From: CAYNST01 sp964399955
Lineage (GTDB): Bacteria; Pseudomonadota; Gammaproteobacteria; Pseudomonadales; Cellvibrionaceae
Assembly: GCA_964399955.1 (NCBI GenBank)
Contig: CAYNST010000159.1
Span: 1-6,151 of the forward strand
Direction: 5' to 3'
DNA length: 6,151 bases
Numbering within the stretch: position 1 is the stretch's first letter; the number at the start of each line of letters is the position of its first letter. A program made the position numbers and the translations under genes. Below are positions 1 through 6,151 of this stretch, in pieces. The notes below the pieces were generated by a model. It worked only from the letters and a program-made list of their open reading frames with translations. It was not told where the DNA came from and made no database searches.

Positions 1-147
1 TTGGCGCGTTTTCAGGTGCAACAGAGGCGATGATGAAACGTCAACAGACCCTAATCTGCCCGCCAGGTGTGGCAAGTGCAATTGAGAGGCAGCAGGGCGA
101 TACGCGATGAGAACGGGCCGAGAAACCGTTCGGCCCCGGCCAATGGG
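1..147. other. left-edge intergenic stretch; possible gene 3' end
   Basis: No gene can be supported here. The plus strand has one frame open from the window edge (base 3) to a TGA at 108-110, giving about 35 residues with no recognisable family. It could be the 3' end of a gene converging on rnz, or chance. The only clear structure is the pair of hairpins at 115-155. The minus strand has stops breaking every long frame. Confidence 0.4.
115..136 (-). terminator. hairpin downstream of rnz, weak intrinsic terminator candidate
   Basis: Perfect 7-bp GC-rich stem: GGGCCGA at 115-121 pairs with TCGGCCC at 130-136 across an 8-base loop. On the minus strand it begins 12 bases past the rnz stop, where a terminator is expected. 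The minus-strand sequence after the stem has only scattered Ts and no real U-tract, so intrinsic termination would be weak. It could serve as a 3' end stabiliser or act on either strand if a gene converges from the left. Confidence 0.4.
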
Positions 148-155
148 CTATTGGC
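139..155. repeat. inverted repeat over the rnz stop codon
   Basis: GCCAAT at 139-144 and ATTGGC at 150-155 form a perfect 6-bp inverted repeat with a 5-base spacer. The TAG stop of rnz (150-148) falls at the edge of the stem. It sits directly next to the 115-136 hairpin, so the rnz mRNA would end in two consecutive stem-loops. Its function is unknown; short repeats of this size also occur by chance. Confidence 0.45.
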
Positions 156-1173
156 TGCCGTTTACCGGCTGTAAAGGCCGCTGCCCTGTCAATTCGGTGC
201 CTTCAGTGGACGAGTTCAAAGCCAACCGTCCTTGTTCGTCTAGATGGAAAACGTCAAGATCGTTCGCCAGAAACAGGCTGCCGGAGTAAAGTGCCTGCGC
301 CTCATTCCGCAGCAGATCAAGCGGGGGCGCGCCGGGGGAGCCATTGTGGTAGCGTTGACTGAAATGGGTCAGCACCAAATTGGGAATTTGCTGTTCTGCG
401 GCAAAAGCGGCTACCTGCCGCGCTGAACTGTGTTGGGGGCCAGGTTCCACCTGCAGGGCAACCGCGTGGGTGTAGGTCGCTTCGTGAACCAGTACATCTA
501 CACCGTCGGAAAATGGAGCGTACAGCTCCGGTCGGTCATTGTCTCCAGAAATGACAACACGCCGAGCACGGCGGGGTGGCAAAACAAAATCGGCCGCTTT
601 GAGCAGCTCACCGGCCGGGCTTACCACGTTCTCGCCCCTCAGCAGTTGGCCCCACTCGGGCCCTTCGACCATGCCGAGGGCTTTCAACTTTGAGCTATTC
701 AGCTTGGCGGAGCAGGCCGTTTCTGTAAACAAATAGCCGTAAGATGGCACGCGATGGGATAACTCAACGGACTTCACTGAATAATCGCCGGTGATGAAGT
801 CGGTGTGCTGCCGCTCGACAGGGTGAAAGTGGACAGCGTAGGGTAGGTGCAATGCGGTAGATTCGCACACGCCGTCAATATAGCTTTTGATCCGTTCAGG
901 GCCCAGCAGGATGAGCGGCTTTACTCGTCCTCGTGTGGCCGCAGTGGCAAGCAGGCCGGGCAGACCATAGCAGTGGTCGCCATGGATGTGGGTTATGAAG
1001 ATTGCCTCAAGATTGTTCAGGGACAAGTTGGTGTGCAACAGCTGATGCTGGCTGCCTTCGCCACAATCAATCAGATACCAGGTTTTGCGATGTTTGCGGC
1101 GCAGCGCAATGCCGGAAACGTTGCGCTGCCGGGTTGGCATGCCCGACGATGTGCCCAGAAAGATGATTTCCAA
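148..1173 (-). CDS. rnz: Ribonuclease Z (tRNA 3'-end processing endonuclease)
   Basis: Metallo-beta-lactamase-fold endonuclease that in its family cuts the 3' trailer from precursor tRNAs in the cytoplasm; in bacteria that encode CCA it also acts in RNA turnover. With the TTG start at 1173 the protein has 341 residues. Visible motifs: the family N-terminus EIIFLGTSSGMPT (2-14), zinc motif H62-x-H64-x-D66-H67, His140, an arm region at about 155-200 matching the tRNA-binding exosite segment of short RNase Z, metal-ligand Asp211 in SGDND, HEAT at 230-233, His248 in HSS, and His270 in LTHFSQRY. All expected metal ligands are present. The start is chosen because the family begins exactly here, with a GGGGTGGA stretch just upstream. 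The frame stays open 82 codons further (to a TTG at 1419), but that extension is basic, proline-rich and unlike the family. After the usual family end (near 311) about 30 extra residues follow. It is divergent from the receptor gene and monocistronic here. Confidence 0.94.
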   Translation of the reverse strand: MEIIFLGTSSGMPTRQRNVSGIALRRKHRKTWYLIDCGEGSQHQLLHTNLSLNNLEAIFITHIHGDHCYGLPGLLATAATRGRVKPLILLGPERIKSYIDGVCESTALHLPYAVHFHPVERQHTDFITGDYSVKSVELSHRVPSYGYLFTETACSAKLNSSKLKALGMVEGPEWGQLLRGENVVSPAGELLKAADFVLPPRRARRVVISGDNDRPELYAPFSDGVDVLVHEATYTHAVALQVEPGPQHSSARQVAAFAAEQQIPNLVLTHFSQRYHNGSPGAPPLDLLRNEAQALYSGSLFLANDLDVFHLDEQGRLALNSSTEGTELTGQRPLQPVNGSQ

Positions 1174-1423
1174 TAGTCCACCCCGAATTGGCTCCAACAC
1201 AAGGGCATGATGCATGCAAATGCGGGCTGGGTAAACTGCAGTTAGGCCCCTTTTGGCGGTAGCCCGATGGGTGCCGCCTGGCTCGCCTTGGGGCTTGGGC
1301 TTGATTTTCTGTGGGTTTATCTGGCAAGCCGGTGCAGGCTCGGATTTCTGCATCTTGCGCCTGATCTTTTTGTGAACTGGCAGGCTTTGTGCCTTTTTGG
1401 ATAATTTTCCCCGCCTCAATTCA

Positions 1424-1451
1424 TTGCCTTTTCAGGGTCCTGCCTTATTAT
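1424..1451 (+). promoter_or_regulatory. sigma-70-like promoter for the receptor gene
   Basis: A -35 box TTGCCT (1424-1429) and a -10 box TATTAT (1446-1451) are separated by 16 bases. Transcription would begin near 1458, giving a leader of about 97 nt. The -10 box contains the ATG at 1450 that opens the longest reading frame, so that upstream start would not be in the transcript, supporting the downstream start at 1555. The match is by eye only. Confidence 0.5.
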
Positions 1452-1529
1452 GTGCCGGCAGCGAACAAAGCCTTCGGTCCAGTCGGGTCGCAAGCACTTC
1501 AAATCGAAGAAGCCCAGGCGCAGCTGCCT

Positions 1530-1548
1530 AAAAAAAACAATTGGGGAA
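1530..1548 (+). promoter_or_regulatory. A-tract and Shine-Dalgarno of the receptor gene
   Basis: GGGGAA at 1543-1548 lies 6 bases before the ATG at 1555. Just upstream is a run of eight adenines (1530-1537) in a C/A-rich context, the kind of unstructured site that can favour 30S subunit loading. This ribosome site decides the start in favour of 1555 rather than the in-frame ATG at 1450. A small 4-bp hairpin (AGGC/GCCT, 1516-1529) precedes the A-tract; on this strand it is not a terminator. Confidence 0.6.
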
Positions 1549-1554
1549 CGTGAT

Positions 1555-4011
1555 ATGAACATCAATAAAAACAGAATGGCGTCGGCAGTTGCAATGCTGA
1601 TTCTGGCTCAAGCGGGCAGTGCGTTGGCACAGGACGGTCGGCAGGACCGGGTCATCGAGGAAGTGTTGGTCACGGCTACAAAACGCGTTACCGAAGTCAT
1701 GGACACGCCGATTGCGGTGTCTGCATTTGACCAGACAACACTTGACAAGAACCATGTTGTCAATCTTCTGGATTTACAGGCCATGGTGCCCAGCCTGCAT
1801 ATAGCTCAGAACGGAACGCAAAACACGCCCATGGTATTCATGCGCGGTATTGGCTCACTTGACCAGACCGAGAGCGGCGACCCGGCTGTAGCCTTCCATG
1901 TCGACGGCATCTATTCTGCGCGTTCCCAAGGCTCCACCATCCTGATGTACGATTTGGCCAACGCCGAGATTTTGCGAGGCCCCCAAGGCACGCTGTTTGG
2001 ACGAAACTCCACCGGTGGGGTCATCAATCTGCACACGGCGAGACCAGCCGATGAGTTTGGCGCAAATTTCGAATACACCCTGGGCAATTACAATCGTCAT
2101 GCCACGCGCGTCATGTTGAACCTGCCGCTCACCGATACCTGGGCGGTGAGGTTTGCTGCCGCCACTGACAATGCAGACGGGGTGGTCGATTTTGCGCCGG
2201 GGTCGGCCTTTGGTGAAAAATACGGCTCAACAGACCTCGCCTCATTCCGTGTCAGCTCGCTGTACAGCCCCAACGAGTCTATCGAGTGGTTTCTGTCCTA
2301 CGAAAATTTCAGCGACAGGGGTACTGGGCATATTCCCACCCTGACCGGTCGCAGTGACAGAGAAGCCTTTATTCAGGTTCTGGGTGCCAATGACTTTCAG
2401 ATCGACTCGCTGCGCAGCCGCCTGGACTACACCTTTGCCAACGGCATGATGCTTAGCTATTTGGCCGGCCTGACAGATTCCTCGCGGGTGTCACGATGGG
2501 ACAGGAGCTGGCGCGAAGACTTGTATGAGTGGGGCGGTTGTATCCAGTGCGATCACCAGGCTACTCAACATGAGCTGCAATTGAAGAGCGCGGACGATGC
2601 ACAACTGCAGTGGATGGTTGGCTACTTCAATTTCAAGGAAGAGAACTACACCCATTTTGATATTACTCACCCAGACGCCAACTGGTACGGCGCCGACGCT
2701 CCGGTGGCCAATCACTATTCAACTTACCGCCAGCCTGACCGCGGCTTGGAATCCAACAGCATCTTCGCCCAGGCAACTTATCACGTCACCGATGACTTCC
2801 GCGCCACGCTTGGCCTTCGTCATACCCGTGACGAGCGCTGGGATCGCGGCGGCCGCAACATCATGTGCGAAGAAACCCTGGAGGGGACAGCCAGTTACGG
2901 CGCATTGAATCCCCGCGCTGGCGTTGACTTTACCGCAATCAACAGCGCAAATGACCCCGATAACCTGCTGGGCGGGCTTGCCCCCAACGCGTCTCTGGCA
3001 GAAGACGGCCAATGCTGGATAGACAACTACAATGACACCAGCCCCTCCTGGGATAAAACCACTGGCCTGGCTCGTCTGGAATACGACATGACGGATGATG
3101 TTTTGCTGTATGGCTCGGTTGCCACCGGCTTCAAGTCCGGCACCATTCAGGATGGCGCGCCCTACACCGGAAGCAGCCCCTTTACGGAAGAAGACCTGCA
3201 GGCCATCATCGCCGTCAACAACGACGAGGATGCCGGTACAGCAGCTTACGTGGACCCGGAAGAGAACGTGAGCGTTGAGCTGGGCTACAAGGCCATGTAT
3301 TACAATCGGACCTTGCAAGTGTCCGCAGCTTTGTTCGAAACCCGCTATCGTGATCTGCAGGTCACCAGCAATATCACCACAGCGACGGGTGCGGACTTAC
3401 TCAGAAAGACCAATGCCGGCCGGGCGACCATTCGCGGTCTTGAGGCTGAGGTAACCTGGCTGGTTGGTAGCAATGGTCAATTGGACGCCTCCTTCGCCTG
3501 GCTGGACGCAACCTACGACGAGTTTTTCACCGTCGACTCATCCTTTGGACCTGACGGGGTGCGCTTCAATCCCAGCGCCGACAACGCCACCTTCCCCAAC
3601 CTGCTGGATTTCAGTGGCAACAATCTGATCTTTGCTCCGGAAATGGCGCTTACGCTCAGTTATGAGCACGTGGTGCCATTGCCAGGTGGCGCGACATTGG
3701 TGCCCCGCGCCCGACTGTCCCTGTCTTCGGAGATTTGGCTGGACCCGGCCAACCGGGGGGATCGCCCGGAGGGTTTTCGCGGTCTGCCGCGGGCAGAAGA
3801 TCTGGACCGGCAGGAACCCTATGAAAAACTGGACTTAAGCGCCACCTACATACCCACTGCAGGCAGCTGGACCCTGGAGGCGTTTGTCAACAACGCTACC
3901 AACGAAGCCATCAAAGCCGACCAGGGCCGCTGGAACGGCCGCGCGGAGCCAAATTTCATGTGGTCGCCGCCCCGTACCTTTGGCCTGCGCGCCAGGGTCG
4001 AGTTCAACTGA
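1555..4011 (+). CDS. TonB-dependent outer-membrane receptor, substrate unknown
   Basis: Outer-membrane beta-barrel transporter that takes up a scarce or large substrate using energy passed from TonB-ExbB-ExbD, none of which is encoded here. The protein has 818 residues, typical of the family. A signal peptide (lysine/arginine N-region, hydrophobic 9-24) ends in ALA, with cleavage likely after Ala25. A TonB-box-like segment EEVLVTATKR follows at 35-44. The plug domain (about 50-165) shows TPIAVSAF, MRGIG (96-100), VDGIY (116-120) and the hallmark RGPQGTLFGRNSTGG (141-155). The rest (about 165-818) is the barrel with alternating strands and acidic, aromatic loops. Four cysteines (329, 332, 438, 487) lie in predicted loops. 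It ends in EFN rather than the usual terminal aromatic residue. The start is set by the signal peptide and the GGGGAA ribosome site. In-frame tandem stops TGA-TAG close it. No N-terminal signalling domain or sigma/anti-sigma pair is present. The class is certain; siderophore, vitamin, carbohydrate or other substrate cannot be told from the sequence. Confidence 0.93.
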   Translation: MNINKNRMASAVAMLILAQAGSALAQDGRQDRVIEEVLVTATKRVTEVMDTPIAVSAFDQTTLDKNHVVNLLDLQAMVPSLHIAQNGTQNTPMVFMRGIGSLDQTESGDPAVAFHVDGIYSARSQGSTILMYDLANAEILRGPQGTLFGRNSTGGVINLHTARPADEFGANFEYTLGNYNRHATRVMLNLPLTDTWAVRFAAATDNADGVVDFAPGSAFGEKYGSTDLASFRVSSLYSPNESIEWFLSYENFSDRGTGHIPTLTGRSDREAFIQVLGANDFQIDSLRSRLDYTFANGMMLSYLAGLTDSSRVSRWDRSWREDLYEWGGCIQCDHQATQHELQLKSADDAQLQWMVGYFNFKEENYTHFDITHPDANWYGADAPVANHYSTYRQPDRGLESNSIFAQATYHVTDDFRATLGLRHTRDERWDRGGRNIMCEETLEGTASYGALNPRAGVDFTAINSANDPDNLLGGLAPNASLAEDGQCWIDNYNDTSPSWDKTTGLARLEYDMTDDVLLYGSVATGFKSGTIQDGAPYTGSSPFTEEDLQAIIAVNNDEDAGTAAYVDPEENVSVELGYKAMYYNRTLQVSAALFETRYRDLQVTSNITTATGADLLRKTNAGRATIRGLEAEVTWLVGSNGQLDASFAWLDATYDEFFTVDSSFGPDGVRFNPSADNATFPNLLDFSGNNLIFAPEMALTLSYEHVVPLPGGATLVPRARLSLSSEIWLDPANRGDRPEGFRGLPRAEDLDRQEPYEKLDLSATYIPTAGSWTLEAFVNNATNEAIKADQGRWNGRAEPNFMWSPPRTFGLRARVEFN

Positions 4012-4036
4012 TAGCAAGTTGATACTCAAGCAAGTG

Positions 4037-4068
4037 TGGAGGGGCCGAGAGGCCCCTTCAACTTTTTT
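4037..4068 (+). terminator. intrinsic terminator of the receptor gene
   Basis: A 10-bp stem (4037-4046 with 4051-4060, one G-T wobble, core GGGGCC/GGCCCC) closes a GAGA tetraloop and is followed by a run of six Ts at 4063-4068. It lies 25 bases after the receptor stop codon. On the minus strand the stem has no T-run after it, so it is directional and would not efficiently stop the converging ABC operon. Confidence 0.9.
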
Positions 4069-4149
4069 GACTTGCGTTGCACCGATTGCGAATACTTCCT
4101 CAACAGCTGTCGGATGAGCTGAATCATTATCCGGACACGCATCCCGGCC

Positions 4150-4911
4150 TTATTTTTTTATGCGGTATCCGGTTCTGAATATCCACCACACGGTGGCCAT
4201 GCAAAGCAGCAGAAACAACAGGGTGAAGGCCAGGCTTACCACAATATTGACGTCGGCCACACCGTAGAAGCTCCAGCGAAAAGCGCTTACCAGGTATACG
4301 ACCGGGTTCAATAGGGTGATGGTCTGCCAAAGGGGGGGCAACATCTGTATGGAGTAAAAGGTGCCGCCGAGGAAGGCCAGGGGGGTAATCACCATCAGGG
4401 GGATGATCTGCAGCTTTTCGAAGCCGTCGGCCCAAAGGCCAATGATGAAGCCAAACAGGCTGAAGGTAATGGAAATAAGCACAAGAAAAACCAGCATCCA
4501 CAGCGGATGGGCGATCTCGTAAGGCACAAAGAGCCGGGCGGTGGCCAATATCAGCAACCCCAGTACTATGGATTTGCTGGCCGCTGCGCCCACATAAGCG
4601 GCGACAATTTCCACTGCAGAAATGGGGGCTGAAAGGATCTCGTAAATGGTGCCGGAAAATTTTGGCATGTAAATGCCAAACGAGGCGTTGGAGACGCTTT
4701 GCGTCATCAGAGACAGCATAATCAAGCCGGGCACAATAAACTCGCCGTAACTGATGCCGTCAATTTCGGTCATACGTGAACCTATGGCAGATCCAAATAC
4801 CACAAAATAGAGTGAAGTGGATAACACCGGAGACGCGATACTCTGCAACAGGGTACGGCCGGTTCTGGCCATCTCGAACAGGTATATTGCGCGAATGGCG
4901 TGATAATTCAT
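4150..4911 (-). CDS. yadH: ABC-2 type transporter permease, YadH-like
   Basis: Inner-membrane subunit of an ABC exporter, expected to pair with the ATPase encoded just upstream. The protein has 253 residues, close to E. coli YadH. Six hydrophobic segments can be read at about 22-43, 57-76, 104-128, 137-160, 167-188 and 223-245. The ABC-2 signature region lies at about 176-217 (TPLAFLGGTFYS, then LPPLWQ, then LNPVVYLVSAFR). FGSAIGSRM (39-47) and FIVPGLIM (58-65) also match my recollection of YadH. Its ATG overlaps the ATPase stop as ATGA, and GAGGAG (4920-4925) lies 8 bases upstream, inside the ATPase gene, pointing to translational coupling. The YadGH substrate is not established to my knowledge; the wider family includes exporters of polysaccharides, drugs and lipids. 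No intrinsic terminator with a U-run is evident after its stop. Confidence 0.92.
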   Translation of the reverse strand: MNYHAIRAIYLFEMARTGRTLLQSIASPVLSTSLYFVVFGSAIGSRMTEIDGISYGEFIVPGLIMLSLMTQSVSNASFGIYMPKFSGTIYEILSAPISAVEIVAAYVGAAASKSIVLGLLILATARLFVPYEIAHPLWMLVFLVLISITFSLFGFIIGLWADGFEKLQIIPLMVITPLAFLGGTFYSIQMLPPLWQTITLLNPVVYLVSAFRWSFYGVADVNIVVSLAFTLLFLLLCMATVWWIFRTGYRIKK

Positions 4912-5843
4912 GCAGATTTCTCCTCGTGTACCAGGCTTACAAAGATTTCCTCCAGTGAACTCTCGCGGGTGTGCAGGTCCTTGAAGTCGATGCCCAGCTC
5001 GTTAAGCATTCGCAACAGTGGCGCAATGCCGGTTTGGTCTTGCTGCGTATCAAAGCGGTAGGTCAGGCTTTGACCATTTTCACTCAGAGTCAGGTTGAAG
5101 GCGCTAAGCGCAGGCGGCAGTGCCAGCAAGGGTTGTTGCAATTGCAACGTCAGCTGCTTTTTGCCCAGCTTTTGCATCAATGCCTGTTTGTGTTCTACCA
5201 GAATAATCTTGCCGCGGTTGATCACGCCGATCCTGTCCGCCATCTCTTCGGCTTCTTCGATGTAGTGGGTGGTGAGGATGATAGTGACGCCTTGGTCGCG
5301 CAGCTGCCGTACCAGGTTCCACATATCGCGCCGCAGCTCTACATCGACGCCTGCGGTGGGTTCATCCAGAAACAATATGCGCGGCTCATGGGCCAGGGCT
5401 TTGGCAATCAAGACCCGCCGCTTCATGCCACCGGAGAGCGACATGATTCGACTGTCGCGCTTGTCCCAGAGGGAGAGGCTGCGCAGCACTCGTTCCAGAT
5501 GAGCAGGATCCGGCGCTTTGCCAAACAGGCCGCGGCTAAAGCGTACCGTGGCCCAGACACTTTCAAAGGCGTCTGTGGCCAACTCCTGCGGTACCAGACC
5601 GACCAAGGCTCGGGCCGCGCGGTAGTCCCGCACAATGTCGTGCCCATCAACCAGCACCCGGCCGGCACTGGGATTGACGATGCCACAGATAATACTGATT
5701 AGCGTAGTTTTTCCTGCGCCATTGGGTCCTAGCAGAGCAAATATTTCGCCCGCCTGGATACTCAGATTCACAGAGTCCAGTGCCTGGAAGCCGGATTCAT
5801 ACGTTTTGGTGAGGTTTTCTATTAGTAGTGCGGGTGGTTTCAT
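4908..5843 (-). CDS. yadG: ABC transporter ATP-binding protein, YadG-like
   Basis: Cytoplasmic ATPase that drives the adjacent permease. The 311 residues carry a complete nucleotide-binding domain: Walker A GPNGAGKTT (39-47), Q-loop Gln86 in VPQE, signature LSGGM (136-140), Walker B ILFLDE (156-161) with catalytic Glu161, D-loop AGVD (164-167) and switch His193. Nothing essential is missing. The remaining C-terminal part (about 220-311) is the accessory region usual for DrrA/YadG-type ATPases, ending in SSLEEIFVSLV. The ATG at 5843 is supported by AAGGAG (5849-5854) five bases upstream and by the domain beginning at once. Another ATG at 5847 is out of frame. It is the first gene of a two-gene operon, overlapping the permease gene by 4 bases. 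Full-length similarity to E. coli YadG supports the name; the transported substrate is unknown. Confidence 0.94.
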   Translation of the reverse strand: MKPPALLIENLTKTYESGFQALDSVNLSIQAGEIFALLGPNGAGKTTLISIICGIVNPSAGRVLVDGHDIVRDYRAARALVGLVPQELATDAFESVWATVRFSRGLFGKAPDPAHLERVLRSLSLWDKRDSRIMSLSGGMKRRVLIAKALAHEPRILFLDEPTAGVDVELRRDMWNLVRQLRDQGVTIILTTHYIEEAEEMADRIGVINRGKIILVEHKQALMQKLGKKQLTLQLQQPLLALPPALSAFNLTLSENGQSLTYRFDTQQDQTGIAPLLRMLNELGIDFKDLHTRESSLEEIFVSLVHEEKSA

Positions 5844-6151
5844 GCATTCTCCTTGCTGCGGTGGCGCCGCTGAACCAGCCCGCCAAGTTATGCTCAGTCG
5901 GGCAAAGAATCGACGCCAGTGGGGGCGGGTGGTGTCGTTTGGGTGCTGTCATGCGTTGGGCTGGCACCGCCATCAACCGGTTCCCACAGCGTTTGTTGTA
6001 TGGCGCGCCCAATATACGCCAATTGAAGGCGTATGTTGTGCGCAGGACCTATAAGCGAAAATTGCTGCTGTCAGCCTCTATCCCGGCGACTTGATAACAG
6101 CGGTCTCGAACACTCTGCCGGGGCATGGCCAACAGAGGGCGCCTGAGACTA
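5844..6151. other. right-edge region upstream of the ABC operon
   Basis: No gene can be assigned in these 308 bases. They should contain the promoter and leader of the minus-strand ABC operon. Candidate boxes are poor: TTGGCG (6017-6022) with TACAAC (5995-6000) at 16-base spacing, or CTGACA (6069-6074) with TATAGG (6048-6053) at only 15. The one strong structure is the inverted repeat at 6011-6037. A minus-strand frame is open from the window edge to a TAG at 6049-6051 (33 residues, no recognised family) and could be the tail of an upstream gene. Another frame on the plus strand is open from 6055 to the edge, without a good start. Confidence 0.4.
6011..6037. repeat. inverted repeat upstream of the ABC operon, possible operator
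   Basis: Perfect 7-bp arms ATACGCC (6014-6020) and GGCGTAT (6028-6034) are separated by 7 bases. They extend to 10 bp per arm with a single G-T mismatch. Neither strand has a T-run after it, so it is not an intrinsic terminator. It lies about 170 bases upstream of the YadG-like start and overlaps the -35 of the better promoter candidate, as an operator for a dimeric regulator might. No regulator is encoded in the window. Confidence 0.5.

Larger units (their letters stand above)
1174..1554. other. divergent intergenic region between rnz and the receptor gene
   Basis: This 381-base stretch separates two divergent genes. It holds the plus-strand promoter at 1424-1451 and the receptor leader with its Shine-Dalgarno. 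No convincing minus-strand -35/-10 pair for rnz was found by eye. The rnz reading frame continues open through 1174-1419 with possible starts ATG at 1215, GTG at 1200 and TTG at 1419, but none has a Shine-Dalgarno or family similarity. No Fur-box-like palindrome or riboswitch-like fold was recognised, so regulation of the receptor cannot be read from this region. Confidence 0.6.

Noticed and set aside
1450..1554. Extending the receptor N-terminus to the ATG at 1450
   Set aside because: That ATG lies within a predicted -10 box, has no Shine-Dalgarno, and would put 35 very basic residues before an otherwise normal signal peptide.
2719..3318. 199-residue open frame on the minus strand
   Set aside because: Antisense to the receptor barrel with no recognisable domain; a shadow frame in GC-rich coding sequence.
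4122..4131. Fur-box-like GATAATGATT on the minus strand
   Set aside because: Only about half of a Fur site is present, and it lies between two converging genes where it could not control either start.
4109..4136. Possible hairpin after the permease gene
   Set aside because: The stem has a bulge and a 13-base loop, and no T-run follows on the minus strand; it is too weak to call a terminator.
4971..5702. 243-residue open frame on the plus strand
   Set aside because: It lies entirely antisense to the ATPase gene, whose motifs are complete; the composition is that of a shadow frame.
6002..6009. GGCGCGCC palindrome
   Set aside because: A single 8-base GC palindrome next to the larger repeat; expected by chance at this base composition.
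5635..6094. Plus-strand open frames across the ABC start and upstream region
   Set aside because: They overlap the ATPase start antisense, lack convincing ribosome sites, and encode no recognisable protein.

Overview
The window holds four complete protein genes and looks like ordinary chromosome of a Gram-negative gammaproteobacterium, moderately GC-rich. I infer this from an RNase Z close to the E. coli short form, an ABC pair that reads as YadG/YadH along its whole length, and a TonB-dependent outer-membrane receptor (so an outer membrane) of the kind abundant in aquatic gammaproteobacteria. A marine lineage such as Cellvibrionales is plausible but not proven from this sequence. There are no tRNA or rRNA genes, CRISPR arrays, transposase genes or phage genes.

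Layout from left to right: bases 1-147 are a gene-free edge with two tandem hairpins just past the end of the first gene. Ribonuclease Z (rnz) lies on the minus strand, 148-1173, and most likely begins at a TTG codon. A 381-base divergent intergenic region (1174-1554) carries a good sigma-70-like promoter and a leader of about 97 nt for the next gene. The TonB-dependent receptor (1555-4011, plus strand, 818 residues) ends in tandem stop codons followed by a clear intrinsic terminator (4037-4068). Converging on it from the right is a two-gene minus-strand operon: a YadG-like ATPase (4908-5843) and a YadH-like ABC-2 membrane permease (4150-4911), overlapping by ATGA. The right edge (5844-6151) is gene-poor and contains a 10-bp inverted repeat that may be an operator for this operon.

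The parts do not form one obvious system. RNase Z matures tRNA 3' ends in the cytoplasm. The receptor imports an unknown large substrate across the outer membrane using TonB energy supplied from elsewhere. The YadGH-type transporter probably exports an unknown substrate across the inner membrane. Gene order (divergent, then convergent) argues for three separate transcription units.

I found no convincing undescribed system. The points most worth checking are the inverted repeat upstream of the ABC operon, the four cysteines (including a CxxC) in the receptor's predicted surface loops, the start codon of rnz with its long open upstream frame, and two short open frames running off the window edges.
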